58,000 bases of DNA, from NCBI RefSeq assembly GCF_030272615.1, contig NC_081413.1:551645136-551703135 (forward strand). Direction: 5' to 3'. The notes beneath the pieces are model-generated. The model searched no databases and was not told the origin of the DNA. It was given only the letters and a program-made list of their open reading frames with translations. Position 1 is the first letter of the stretch; the number at the start of each line of letters is the position of its first letter. The position numbers and the translations under genes were made by a program. Of the stretch, positions 13,101 through 24,695 are shown in pieces. This DNA comes from Cryptomeria japonica. Lineage: Eukaryota > Streptophyta > Pinopsida > Cupressales > Cupressaceae.

Positions 13101-14370
13101 CTCTTGCTTCATGATTGAATTGATGGACCCCATTTAGTAGAGAATCAAAGAAACTTATAGCTTCCTGTGCAATGTTCTCGTAATTCCTGACAGTGACTCC
13201 ATCCGACCTCATAATCTCCATTATTCTGTTTCTGTTTCGATTGGCAATGGCCGACCGGTGTAAGAATTTGGTGTTTTTATCTCCTTCCTTTAACAATAAC
13301 TCCCTTGATTTTTGCCACCAGTGGATTTCCTCACATCTAAGGATTTCATTCAAGTCTGATTTGAGAGAATTTTTTTTGATGAATAGATCCTCAGTCATTC
13401 CTGAAGACGTAACAGAATTAGTTAAATAAGCCAATTCAACCTTAATTCTTAATTTCTCCATATGAATATTCTTGAAGTGGTTAATATTCCATTCTTTGAT
13501 CTTGACCTTAATATACTCGATCTTTTTATTGAGAATGAAAAGTCTCGATTGATTCCTAAAAACTAGCTCATTCCACCAAGCCGCTATAAGATCATGTAGC
13601 TCCACCACTCTAAGCCACATTTTCTCAAACCGGAATGGAGTACCTCCCTCCGCTTGAGCCAAGGTAGCCTCTAGATAGATCGAGTAGTGATCTGATCTGG
13701 TGAGTGATAGAATCAATGATTCTAAGGCTAGATTTTGGCCTAGCCATTCACCAAAAACAAGGAAGCGGTCAAGGCGCTTAGCAAAATTAGTGAAGCCCAA
13801 TCTCCAGTTCGACCATGTGAAAATTCCATTTTTCGGAGCAATGTCTAAGAGGTGATTTTTGTCAACAAAGTCAAAGAAGTCTTTTTGGGGCATACCAGTC
13901 CTCTGAATACCCCCACTTTTCTCAGTGCCAGAAAGGATCGCATTAAAATCCCCAGCTACCACTCAACTACCAACAGTAATACTATTTAGCTTAATGGATA
14001 GGAGATCCCAGAGAGCCTGCTTATCACTGGCCGAAGAAGGTCCGTACACATTGAAGAGATTGAAGCTCTCATTACGTCCAAGAATAGTGACCAAGCAATG
14101 TTGCCAATACTTATCTTCTCCCACAAGTGAGATCTTGACATTCATGGGGTTCCAAATAATTCCCAAGCCACTGGAAGCTCCATCCGATTGCCTAAAAAAA
14201 CCATTCCAATGTTTCCAAACTCTCTTTTTGGCCTCAATCTCTGCCTTGCTCCATTTAGTTTCCCATAGAAGCCAAATATCTCCTTTGGTATCATCAATCT
14301 AGCGCTTAATCAAGAACCATTTTTCAGGGGCATTGATGCCTTGACGTTCCAAGATAGGAGTCTCATGGCT
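10195..14370 (-). pseudogene. LINE A ORF2: endonuclease, reverse transcriptase, zf-RVT, RNase H
   Basis: This is the enzyme polyprotein for nicking the target and copying the RNA. The APE-type endonuclease spans about 14370-13650, with ETKW, GDFNAIL (13925-13945 area), RLDRFL and SDHYSI motifs. The reverse transcriptase spans about 12970-12200, with the SSDGFP, LDILKAYDMVDR and GIRQGDPLSPFL blocks and FADD at 12274-12285. The thumb/connection is 11566-11955. A zf-RVT segment (CPLCLDQEETIDHLLLHC) is at about 11040-10990. RNase H at 10640-10195 shows FDGA, NNEAEF, LEGDS and GEVD, the four acidic positions. Known breaks are a TGA before GDFN (probably from Trp), a TAG near 12937 (probably from Gln), a TGA at about 12358, and a TAA and a TAG in RNase H. 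Confidence 0.9.
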
Positions 14371-14439
14371 CCTAGGGAAGGGCATTTCCCTTCCCTGAAT
14401 TAAGTTTGGTTTGACCACAAGCAGCACCAACTACTACTA

Positions 14440-16110
14440 GAAAGACTTTTTTGGACTTGCACCCTCACACACCTTTTGGTTTAAAATTTGGTTTATCAAT
14501 AGTCGAATCTGATTTTCCAAAACCTTTTAACGAACTCTCCATTATCATCTCCGAATCAGGTTCAAAGTCCTCCTCCCCCTCTGAGGAGGAGGTTTCAATT
14601 TTGCCATCTTCTAGTTCAATGCCTATCAGGGGGTGAGTATCCCCTCCCAAAACCCCTATAGTGTCACTCTCCATAGCCCAAGCAAGTGCATTTCCATCTT
14701 CAATTGCCAATTGATTCTTAGGCACAAAGGGGGAGGGTGGAAGAGAGTCCGCTATCTTGGATTCAATGTCTGCCTAAAGGGATTTGGTCTTCTCCAGTAG
14801 TGTGAGAAGATCTTGTTGGCTCTCGCTTTGGCCAGAGGAGGGGGAAACTATGATCAAAGGGGTTGCTTTCGTTAGCGTAACATTCTCCTTCTCAAGAGTA
14901 TCGTTGCAAAGGGCATCCTTAGTGTCATCGGTAATGGGAGTTTCTGGTTGCAGATTAACCTCAATAGGAGATTACATACATGAATAATTTTTTTGTAACA
15001 TAGCCAAAACATCACAACTAATTCCAGAGTGATCCAAGGAGAAGCATTTAGGACAAATATGAAGTTGATCTTCCCTGTCAATCTTCTAAATCTAGATCTT
15101 TCCAGCCCCAATAATTCTAACTTTGTCGAGGATCTTGTTGATTTGGTTTGTGCTAATACAAATTCTGAGAAAGCTTCCCCATAGTTTATCTTCCAAGATG
15201 TCATCTGCCGATACAAAGGTGCCAATGTTTTTGCATATATCTTTAATGACATCAATGTGCCAATAATCTGAGGGACAGTTATACAATCTTATCCATACCT
15301 TGCTATCCAGCAAGACATATGTCTGGGGATTGAAATTGGGCTGCCAATCGATGATGTGAACTTCAATGCCATCTAGGATATATGGACCTCTGTTTTTTGC
15401 TTGCCATTTCTCCTTATTGCTCATAAATTCAATCATATAGAAGTCGTTTGGAAGAATATTAATATTAATATCCTTTCCCCACTATGCTCTACACCAGGAT
15501 TCAAAGTTGTCCTTAACCCGCTTTCCCCCACCCCACTTGATAAAAAGGCAAGACTCAAGAAAATTTGATCGAGTAGAATTAATTTTATTCTCATCTAGAA
15601 GGATAGTGGATCTTGAGGTGTTTCTTACTAGTTTATGAAAACGGGGCCGTTGAGAGAGAGAGCTTGCTCTCCAAAAGTCAGGGCATCTTTCAAGATTCGG
15701 TCGAGGGTTCCGCTTAATTGGACAAAAGTTAGATCTCCAAAACCTGGCTTGGTCCGCCCTTGAGATTTCTTGCCTAAAGCGCCCATTCCATTTCTAGAAA
15801 TTACCATAATCAGCCAGGGGAGCCAAAAAAGGGTCGGTATGAGGGATGTCTCTATCGAGCGACACATCAGAAGTGTTAGGTTTGGATGCCAGTTTCTGGG
15901 GCCCTCGGATACGAGATGGTTATCCTTGTGGAACCAGCCCTTGTTGTTCCAATTGAAACCATTCGCCTTCCACTTGTGCGGGTCAATAGGGAATAGATTA
16001 CCACTTGAATAGGGGTTTCCATGGTTTAACCACAGACTAGGACATTTGGAGCTCTGAAACCTATCTATTACCCCGGCTTTAACTGGTGCCTGGACCACTT
16101 GCATTCTACC
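14440..16110 (-). pseudogene. LINE A ORF1 (RNA-binding protein), broken
   Basis: ORF1 proteins of plant L1 elements bind the element RNA. The first 158 codons (15628-16104) are open but give no recognisable domain. The frame at 15092-15436 carries a DUF4283-like segment (WQPNFNPQTYVLLDSKVWIRLYN, then a Leu/Trp-rich stretch), and a shifted continuation at about 15040-15080 reads as a perfect CX2CX4HX4C knuckle (CPKCFSLDHSGISC). The C-terminal part (14465-14770) is strongly acidic and Ser-rich. In-frame TAG stops lie just before the knuckle. This is the normal order for plant LINE ORF1. Confidence 0.75.
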
Positions 16111-16300
16111 AATTTTAATGGGGAAATCAATATCCGCTTCATCGCTCCAAGAACCAACCTTCGTGGACTAGGAGCCAGAATACCTCAGATCGGTAGCCCT
16201 GTTTTGTTCGCCAGCGTCATTCGTGCTACCAACCAGTGCCGCCAATTCGCTCCCGCCATTTTGCTCCATTTCGCAAGTTAGAATTTTTAATATCCTTGCA

Positions 16301-16319
16301 TAACAAACAATTCAATTTC
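16301..16319. repeat. Target-site duplication of LINE A, right copy
   Basis: Identical 19 bases to 8656-8674. The interrupted LTR sequence continues directly after it. Confidence 0.92.
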
Positions 16320-16441
16320 AATCAACTTAGTTAGTTGGGTATTTTGCATCATTGATAGGAATACAGTTTACTCTTGTTACATATTTTATTTTCTCTTGTT
16401 TGTGCTATCAATTGGATGCTATATCTTGGCAAATTATCACA
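16320..16441 (+). repeat. 3' LTR of element A, right part
   Basis: This is the continuation of the LTR broken at 8674. It matches 6385-6504 of the 5' LTR (GGTATTTTGCATCATTGATA, TTTGTGCTATCAATTGGA) and ends ATCACA. Confidence 0.8.
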
Positions 16442-16444
16442 AGA

Positions 16445-16790
16445 ATGGTTTTCCAAGTTGCCATTCTGTACTATCACCATGTTCACAGACTTGTTAGAGT
16501 CTTTGTAGCTCATTATCACTACAATATTAAAAATGACATCTCTATGCTTGACCTTTGCCAAACCAATCAAAAGGGAGGTGAAAGCCTCCTAGACTGCATC
16601 CAAAGGTGGAGGGCCCTCACTGGTTGCCTCCTATGTATAATGTCAGACACTTAATTGGTCCTAGTGTTCATCAACAATCTCCACCCGAAGCTTGCATATC
16701 ATATATGTTTAAATTGTGCAAGCACCTTCAAAGACATCACGTCTAAGGGACCATTGGTAGAAAAGGCTTTGATTGATCTAAGAATCATAA
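16445..16790 (+). pseudogene. Ty3/gypsy gag fragment
   Basis: Translation in one frame gives a retrotransposon-gag segment: a Val/Tyr-rich helix, then LCQTNQKGGESLLDCIQRWR, then LVFINNLHPKLAY and a TF-x-DI-x-SKGPLVEKAL block. This order (Q..GES...I.RW, then NL.P) is the known core of plant gypsy gag. A TAA interrupts it near 16652. It begins directly after the end of element A, so element A probably inserted into this older copy. Confidence 0.6.
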
Positions 16791-17689
16791 AATATGTGTG
16801 AGTAAAAATCATGCGTGAAATAAAGATTGAAATCTAAACTAACAATTAAAGAAAACATAAAATTTCATTCAAACACTCAAGATGAGAATGCTTTAGAAAA
16901 AATATTGGAATATCAAGTAACATAAAACAAATATGAGTGCAAACCAATATCACTTCGGTTTGATTGTTCTTTGATTTGATGTGTGCTCATGTTGTTCTGA
17001 ATGCTTGATTTTTCTCCATGACGGTTGATGCAAGGTGTGGATGGTGATATGATTGTGCAAGATGAGTAATTAATTTAGCATTACACTAGTATGGTTATGA
17101 AAAAGTGGATGAAATGCATAGAAAATGGAGGGATTAAATAGGATTTGGAAGGGAGAGGAAGGGTTCAAGAGAAATGAGACACTTGTCCTTAAAGAGGCCA
17201 AGTTTCAATCCTCAATGTGCCATGTGGAATAGGATTTTACACAACCAACAATGACAGGTGTCTTTGGAAAAGATAAGTGTCAAAGAGAGGAGTGACAATA
17301 TTCTTTTCCAAATATTAAAGATATTAGGAATGTGCACACACATGTGAGGGGGAGGTTAGAAGGGATAAGGTTGGTTAAGTGGATAGGGTTGGTTAGAACC
17401 TATGGGTTAGGCTAGGGTTAGATGAGGATTTAAGTTAGGAGACATGTGACTCAAATTGGATTATTTGAATTAATTAAATTCAAATAAAAGGAGGAAAAAG
17501 GTGACATGAACTAAATAAAATAAAATTATTTTATTTAGTAGAGGAAGGATAAAAGGGGAAATAATTAATTAAAATATTAATCAATTAATCAGTCATGGCT
17601 TTATTAATCAAATTAATTTAGCCAAAAGGGATGTCATATTAATTTAATAATTATGAATTATTTAATAAATACAAGAAACCAAGGGAATT
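16791..17689. other. No gene recognised; possible old LTR sequence
   Basis: AT-rich sequence with G-rich stretches (about 17340-17440, GGTTGGTTAAGTGGATAGGG-like) and AATTAATTAAATTC runs. It resembles decayed LTR sequence in composition, but no paired copy or coding frame supports a call. Confidence 0.25.
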
Positions 17690-18105
17690 CAATGTATACA
17701 AAATGTGGAAGCACAAGCAAGGCATGTGAAACTATATGATAGAATGTCTCAAAGATATGTTGTCTCATGGAAAGAAATGATTATAAGACTTACAAAAATG
17801 TGTGTGCTAAAAAAACTTTAGGTGTAAAGAAAAATTAAACAACCTTTGCTAGCATCTTCACTGCACATGATGAAATGGGAGCTTTGGAACATGATATGGA
17901 CATACATCAAAGCATAATTATGGTAGAATTTGACAAATATTATGGTTTGAAATTTCGTGGTAGATATGTATGCAAAATGTGGAAGCACAAACAAGGCACA
18001 TGAACTGTTTGACAAAATGCCTCAAAGATAAGTTGTCTCATGCAATGCAATGATCACAAGATATATAAAAATGGATGTGTTTGTAAAGACTTTAGGAAAT
18101 TTTAA
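17690..18105 (+). pseudogene. PPR protein (PLS type) pseudogene fragment
   Basis: PPR proteins are organelle RNA-binding proteins made of about 35-residue repeats. Here two repeat segments are readable. At 17955-18075 one reads VDMYAKCGSTNKAHELFDKM, then P-Q-R, a TAA, and VVSCNAMITRYIK. At 17692-17810 a diverged copy reads MYTKCGSTSKACE and, after a frameshift, KLYDRMSQRYVVSWKEMI. Between them is TFASIFTAHDEMGALEHDMD followed by IHQSII, the usual long-repeat spacer of plant PLS/DYW-type PPR proteins. With a frameshift and stops it cannot be functional. No RNA-editing (E/DYW) domain follows. It is probably a retroposed or duplicated piece of a host gene. Confidence 0.75.
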
Positions 18106-20160
18106 ACAAATGCAATTGACAGACATAAAGAAAGTGTTGATGTGGATTTAGAATAATATCAGACGTATTTATATCAAGCCATAGAAATGTGAGCGTATGA
18201 ATCTTGTTGAATATTTAAATTCTAAGATTCAAAACTAGAAAATGTCAAGTTAAATATTGACTAAGTCAAGACTTAGTTTCCATAATGCATTATGTATAAA
18301 TTTTACCAATTCTTATATGAAGTCATAAATTATCATAGGCTTAGCTTGCTAGATTTCGAGGCTAATTATAGTTATCATGTTGTGTTCAATTATAATTTAG
18401 AGGCAAAAATATCAACTAAAGAGAATCTAAAATATGTTGTGTTGATATGTATCATCTTGATAAAGAAAAAGACTCTTTCAAGTTAAAATAACGTTGTCTT
18501 GGACTAAACTTGCTTCAACACCAAAAGAAGTCTGGAACATAGTACCTACTTTTTTAAACAAAATGATAGATTTAGACTCGTTCTATACATGATATACTCT
18601 ATTTTCAACATCTTATTTTATCTCTACTACAGTCGTGGAATTTCATTTTGTTTGTAATGCTTAGTCTACCTCTATTGCAAGTTAGGGGCAAATTTTTGTT
18701 TTGTTTTAGTACTTGCTTTTCTTATTTTACATTTTCCTTCAATTTGGTTGTTCATTCTTGACTAGTCTTTGTTCCATATTTAATACATGTCCCATTAAAT
18801 TGCATCCAAGTATAATAATATTAATAAAATTCTATTAGAAGATTCCAAACCCATTACCAAAGTCATCCTATTAAATTTTAGGTTCTACATCAACTATAAT
18901 CTAAAGATGATGTTTTTATTGTGCAATGGAAGGGAAATGATTCAAAAAATAAGTAGCATGACCTTGCAAACAATATGTTTTGAAGTTCATCATGCACAAA
19001 TCTATTGAGTTGAAATTTCTCCATTGAAGAGCACATAATGATCTTGAAAGTCATGATGATTGTGATAATTTATTGCATGACATAGTGAGATGTTAGGAAC
19101 TAGCTCCACTAGGAATAGAAGGTTCAAATAATTCTACACCTTATCAATTGTTAACGTGGAGATAGAGAATATAAAATGATTAGGATGTTGGCCTACATGA
19201 AATTTGTGGAGAGACATGAATTATGACCCACAAGGAAAAAAAATTGATTCTAGAAATATTTTCCAAGTTTAGCTATGTAGAAAGTATTTTGATAATTCTA
19301 TATTCATAAAACATTTTTGAAAAGATTTACAAATTTGTATGTATTTTATTATATTTCAACAATGGGTTTTATCTACGAATAGATAAAATAAGTCATTAAG
19401 GGGGTGGTCTAGACACATATGGTGATTTCCCCGGTGTTACATTTCACTAAGTGATTCTTAGTGCAATTCATGATGACTTTATAAATTCTTGATTAGTCTA
19501 CTTTACTAATGTTACATTTGATCCCATAAGATAAAGATCATTTAATTTATTAATGCTTCTTTTGTGTTATGCTTATTGAGAGTTATATATATTTTTATAA
19601 GATGAAGCTCATTTAATTTAAGCACAAGGTAGTATGTATGATAGAAACTAATTATATATGGATTGTAAGGTTAAGTTGAATGATTTCTAAAAATTCATTG
19701 TGATAACCTACATAAAATTGAAACCCCTTACATATTAAAAATAATTTGAACGAACTTTATTTACCCTACCAAAGGATTATTAGTCAGTGGACTTAAATAC
19801 AAAATGATAGTTAGCTAATAACCTCTCAAAGGTTCCACAAACAATCAATGCGCAATATTGTTGTTGATTGTTTATTCTAAACTCAAAAATATTACTAGCA
19901 ATTTAGAAAAAATATATGTAATAAAGAAATTAAATTAATTTTTAATAGGTCCAAATACTTTCAATTTGATCCAATTATATGATCATATAACTTTCTTGCT
20001 CGTATTTATGTGTAAATTTTCTTCGTGGATACTATCAATCAATTAAAGTACTTGAGTTTTCTTTTCTTTTATGGAATCTAATCTAACATTATGCAAACAA
20101 TAAAACAAATAATAATATAATAAAAGGTATGATGAATATAATAATAAAATATAACAATAT
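18106..20160. other. AT-rich intergenic DNA, nothing recognised
   Basis: Only short open frames consistent with chance are present on either strand. No LTR ends, TIRs or protein motifs were recognised. Confidence 0.5.
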
Positions 20161-20178
20161 AACACTACTAAAAATAAA
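20161..20178. repeat. Target-site duplication of LINE D, left copy
   Basis: AACACTACTAAAAATAAA matches 21148-21165 with one difference. Confidence 0.8.
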
Positions 20179-21147
20179 GGGGAAATGATGAAGGGGAAAT
20201 GATGGCTACCGCTGGGATGTTCGACAACAAGAATCCTCCCAGATGGGCGGCTAGCAAATACAAAACCACTAGCAAACTGATCTCCAAGGCCGAGCCCCTC
20301 TCCAAAAAGAAAAAGATGGTTTCTAAGGACCATAGCCTGAAGATTACGAACCAGGAGATTAAGTTGGACATTCCTATCAATGTCCAGAAGGAAAAACAAG
20401 GGACCATAGCCAATGAAGAGAACAGTGGGAATCAGAGGACTGGTAAAATGACGAATTTGGTTATGGAAGCTACCAGAAGCTAGGAGAGCTGTTGGAAGTA
20501 GGTTGAGCATGAAATTGATACCCTCAAAATGGGGGTTAAAGAGATAATTGAATCTTCATTGCTTCCCTTGGGCCCAGCAAACCGGAGAAACTCATGATTA
20601 TGACACAATCCCAGGACGTTGAGGTGATGAAATGCAATCACGAACAAAGGATTGATAAGGTGGAGCAATCCATGACAAAGATTAAGAAAAATCTCAAGAT
20701 TCTGGTTGATATAAGTAAAGAAGCCATGAACAACAGTATTGAGGGGCTTGAAAAGATTAATGTCATGGTTGCTATTTATAGATCCTACCATAGTGAACCA
20801 GTTAAAGACCTTGGAGGATATGATATGGCTGCTAGAGACAACAAAACCACTTGACCCAGTTCCAGAACCAAGAGCAGAAGCGGTATCAAGGGTACCTCCA
20901 GATTCATTATGGAGGAGCTGGAGGAAATCAACAAGATTTCCATCCAAAAGAACAAGGATCGGGTGCTCTCCCTTAATTGAGAGCTTTCTCTTTTGTTTTG
21001 TCTTGTTTGTCTACGTTTCCTTTATTTTTGTGTCTTCTTGAGGTTGCTCCCCTGTTTTGATGTTGTTTCATGTCTATTTGGCTAATGACCGGCGATTGTA
21101 AAACTTTTGGTTTCGGGTCCATGTAAAACCCATTTATCTTTATCAAA
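20179..21147 (+). mobile_element. LINE D, 5'-truncated LINE (same subfamily as LINE C)
   Basis: The last 969 bases of a LINE lie on the plus strand between 18-bp target-site duplications. Its 3' end, GGTTTCGGGTCCATGTAAAA then CCCATTTATCTTTATC and a short A run, is nearly the same as the 3' end of LINE C read on the minus strand. It contains only the C-terminal part of the post-RNase H coding region. At the 5' junction the 14 bases AAGGGGAAATGATG occur twice in a row (20177-20190 and 20191-20204). Confidence 0.88.
20196..20960 (+). pseudogene. LINE D post-RNase H coding region, C-terminal part
   Basis: Two frames align with the LINE C region at 38546-39300. One (20199-20483) has PPRWAASKYK, then LSKKKKMVSKD and KLDIPINVQKEKQGT. 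The other (20594-20854) has SQDVEVMKCNHEQRI, then EQSMTKIKKNL and EAMNNSIEGLEKIN. The first has a Lys-rich run that could bind nucleic acid or act as a nuclear signal, and the second a heptad pattern typical of a coiled coil. A frameshift separates the two, and a stop ends the first. Conservation with LINE C at protein level shows that this region was coding in the ancestor. Confidence 0.75.
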
Positions 21148-21165
21148 AACACTAATAAAAATAAA
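21148..21165. repeat. Target-site duplication of LINE D, right copy
   Basis: AACACTAATAAAAATAAA, one base different from 20161-20178. Confidence 0.8.
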
Positions 21166-21348
21166 ATTTAATATAACAATATAGTCATATAATTAATATA
21201 CTAAGATAATATAGTGTAATAATACTAATAAATTTTCATAATAAATCCAATTAAAAATAAAATTTAATATAATAATATAGTCATATAATTAATAGAATAA
21301 GATAATATAGTGTAATAATACTAATATATTTACATAATAAAATCTAAT
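21157..21348. repeat. Tandem duplication, 96-bp unit
   Basis: Two head-to-tail copies (21157-21252 and 21253-21348) share AAAAATAAAATTTAATATAA and the words CATATAATTAATA and GATAATATAGTGTAATAA. They differ at several positions. Noncoding, very AT-rich. Confidence 0.8.
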
Positions 21349-24300
21349 ATAATAATAATTGATTAATAAGATGAATAGTATAACTCTAAGTGAAATGTGA
21401 CAAGTTAATTATGATTAAACCTCAACCGAACTAGACCCTAACTGAAAATAAATCTTTAATAATTTTTATGTAATAATATAAAATATTATAATATAATATA
21501 ATAATTATTTGGTATAATAATATTTTAGTGATATTCATATTTATCAATATGAAAGTGTGATTTTGATCTTTATTTTCTTTTCTTATATTTACACAATGAG
21601 CTAGTTGTGATTTTAATATTCAATTAATAAGAATTTTTCATCTAACTATCAATATGTCCCAAATATATAAGAATACAATATATTATCATTCCCATAGTAA
21701 AAATAATAAATATGATCACTATACTCTTGCGAAAGCTACAAATTTTTCAAATTAGCTGGCTAGATTAGTTACTAGGTAGAACCTTAAATAATTAGTAGAT
21801 AATTTGAAAGAGATCTTGATAGCACATCTACTTCTTCTTTTATGATCCACGCATCCTCTATTGTTAGTCCTTTTATCACCACTTCAGATTCCCATTAAAA
21901 CCATGATTAATTTTTTTTACCACTATTAAGTATTTATCCATTTCCCACCTTCCTTCCCATGAGGTTCACCTAGCTCATTCATCCACTACCATTGGTACTA
22001 TTATTATTGCACTTAGAAAAGTCACTTCTGTATCCAAAAACATATCATATATACACCAAGTAGCCTTAGGTGTATTTCCTCTTCCATGTTTTTATTTAAA
22101 TCCATTACTTTCTCCATTTCTCTCTCTTCTTATACCTATACTCATTACTTCATATTAGTTATATATCATCATTAATAATTATATCTAGTCTTCTACCCTA
22201 GATGAATGATTTGAAAAATATATTATGTAGAAAAGTGATTTGATGTAAAGGTAAGATGGAATGATATTATGACGATTTTTAAAGAAATTAGACATACATT
22301 CTATTTTGTAGTGTATATCATTTACAAATACTTTTCTCATGTACAAGCATCAACATAACACCATTACAAACTCTTTACAAGAAAAAATATTATAAATAAC
22401 TTATGGAAGACCAAGAGTCACTTCTTAAGAATAACCTTTATTTAGAAACCATACCCACACTAGAAGCCAACTCATATTATTACGGCTGGACAATCATAGT
22501 CGACAAAGATAGCTTGTCAAATAGTGTACTTAAAATTGCAATCTATGCGTGGACATATTGCTATAACATGAGTACGAGAGACAACAGAAATGAATTAATC
22601 AAGCTACTCCTACTTTTTTGGACACACTATTACACAAAGATCTTCTTCTATTGTACTCATATTAAAATATCCTTAGGGACACTGATCACTACCATTGTTG
22701 ATGATCATATTCTTGAATATAGCCCATAACTAATTTAGTCAATGGAACCAATATCCTAAGTTAATCATCTTCATACATTGTAAAATCATTTTGTATTACA
22801 AAAACATTATTCATAGCTTGCCAGTTTAAATTATAAGTTGCATCCATTCGTATTCATTTTTTTCCCACATTTCAAGATCAACTTGATTGTATTCTAAATA
22901 ATGGCTCGTAACAAAGGAAAAGTTTGAATCTTCCAACATTTGCTTACCCTCCAATATATTACCCAAAGCATATCTTGCTATCGACATAACCATTACACAT
23001 TGTTAGGGTTCAAGTACTACTTTATTTATGATGGAGGGATAGATCATAGTTTAATAACAAGATTTAAATGTTTTGTCAAAAGACTAAGTTACTTACTCAC
23101 AATTATTAGCAAAAAAATTATTGTAGAAATGCAACTTGAATTTGATAATTTATAAAAATATATACTCCTAGCCATTAGTGCGGTTTATGGTGGATATATA
23201 ATTTGAATTTTGATATTTTATAATATTTATATACACACATTACAATAGAAATAAGGGAAGGGGATAAATAAAAATTTGAAGAATTTATTTATTCATAAAA
23301 AAATTAATATTATAATCATCATGTTAACGTTGGTATGAGTAAAGAGAATAATTGTTACTGAATATTCTAATATTATTTAGGGATACATTTATTATTATTA
23401 GCTTTAATAATATTTAATACTGTCAATCCATCTTTTGTAACATTATTAAAATTAATTTTATTATTCTCTTTATTTGTTTATTTTATTTGATAGCATTCCT
23501 CACTTTTCATCTGGAATATCATATTAACTGAAGATTAAAGATATTAAAGAAATGCAATCTTTGAGATGAGACGTCTTGCTACAAAACTTCTCTCTAATTT
23601 TTACATTCAGATGGCTATTCATTTATATTGTATAGCTGCTTTTTTACAAGAAATGAACGGCCTCAAAAGAGAAAATGAAACAATTCAATTTGGAATCTAA
23701 AGACATGTCACAAGCAATCTCCAAGGAAGTTGAGAGGATCTTTCATGATAACAAAATTTAAGTTTTCCAAAATTTTCATAATAATCTAAATTTTTTGTAC
23801 TTTGCAAATTTCAGTTTTATCAATATATTTTCATAATAATCTAACAATTTTCCATGTCCTTCTAGCATGTTGTATACATCCTAAGCATTCAGAAATTTTT
23901 TGACCAGGGTTATTTCAAGCTACAATTGTTAAAGTATGCCCCCAAACAATTTGACCTGCTAGTTCATTGGTATTATATCCCAACATTGTCAATAAAATTC
24001 TAACTGGATCATGTGTTCTAATGGCTTGTAATGATTGCAGGGATCTCTGAAGTTAATCATTGGAGTGCTTTTTCTTTCCAGAAAATAGTTATTTGTGTAA
24101 ATAGTAATTCTTATAGAAATAGTAGTTGATTTAGTTGATAGGGGTTTTGCATGTTACCATAAATTAATGAAACTTTATAGAATGCTTCAAAATTTTGAAT
24201 GTTTTGAGATTCTATTCACTTCAACATTTGTTGGTGGATGTATTTATCCGTTTTTCAGCTTTTTGTTATCAACCTGCAGAAAGATTTCTATTCTGGAAAT

Positions 24301-24516
24301 CAAAGCTAAAAGGAAGTTTTCATATTAATTTTGAAGCAAATCTGTCAGCACCAAGAATAGATTAACCCAGCATACAAAAGACATGGGTATCCTCAGAACC
24401 AAAATACAATTTAATAAAACATTTTACAACAACAAATACAAATTAGCAATATAACTATTGAAAAAGACAATAGCAATAAGAGTAGTCTGTTGAAAGGAAA
24501 ACAACAATAGTAGCAA
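21349..24516. other. AT-rich intergenic DNA, nothing recognised
   Basis: There are no known domains. A 108-codon open frame at 22403-22729 (plus) and a 71-codon one at 22940-23155 have no recognisable motif and are compatible with chance in this composition. Confidence 0.5.
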
Positions 24517-24525
24517 TTGAGAAAA

Positions 24526-24695
24526 GGCTGCGGCTAAATTGGCTCCAAAAAGTCATGCTTTCTGCATAACATGAAGGTTAGTTGAAAATTACAGATCTTG
24601 GTTGCCTCCGCAGAACTAACCGCGTCTTTCATTTTTAAGAAAAATGCATAACACTAAAGTTAGTGGTCAGTTTTGGAGCCAGATTAGCTGTGTCC
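24526..24695. mobile_element. MITE-like element with terminal inverted repeats
   Basis: The left end GGCTGCGGCTAAATTGGCTC (then CAAAA) and the right end, read in reverse complement, GGACACAGCTAATCTGGCTC (then CAAAA), form imperfect terminal inverted repeats of about 25 bp around a 120-bp AT-rich core. The flanks TTGAGAAAA (24517-24525) and TTGAACAAAA (24696-24705) look like a diverged 9-10-bp target duplication. That length would fit a Mutator-like origin. No coding capacity. Confidence 0.5.

Larger units (their letters stand above)
8675..16300 (-). mobile_element. LINE A, full-length L1-type non-LTR retrotransposon
   Basis: The element is 7.6 kb on the minus strand, bounded by identical 19-bp target-site duplications. 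Its 3' end is at 8675, with an A-rich tail (T-rich on the plus strand). In order on the minus strand it has ORF1 (DUF4283-like plus CCHC knuckle), ORF2 (endonuclease, reverse transcriptase, zf-RVT, RNase H) and an extra coding region after RNase H. Stops and a few frameshifts break all ORFs, but the catalytic motifs GDFN, SDH and FADD remain readable. It inserted into the 3' LTR of element A. The 3' end carries GGGTGATGCCCCTCTAC close to the tail. Confidence 0.92.
6270..16441 (+). mobile_element. Copia-type element A (gag-less), split by LINE A
   Basis: This is a decayed LTR retrotransposon of the same family as element B at 48567-53419. It has a 5'-truncated 5' LTR (6270-6504), a primer-binding site, about 1.8 kb of internal sequence without gag or pol, and a 3' LTR (8338-8674 plus 16320-16441) interrupted by LINE A. 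Both ends of the internal region resemble element B. The 3' part includes the shared words GGGTACCTAACATGGCCT and ATTCCCCTAAGTT. It cannot encode its own proteins and would have depended on relatives. Its outer flank on the right is a gypsy gag fragment, so it probably inserted into an older gypsy copy. Confidence 0.8.

Noticed and set aside
20043-20510. 155-codon frame on the minus strand
   Set aside because: It is the antisense shadow of the LINE D coding region, which aligns with LINE C on the plus strand.
22403-22729. 108-codon open frame on the plus strand
   Set aside because: No motif, no homologous partner in the window, and length within chance for such a long AT-rich stretch. Kept only as a remark.
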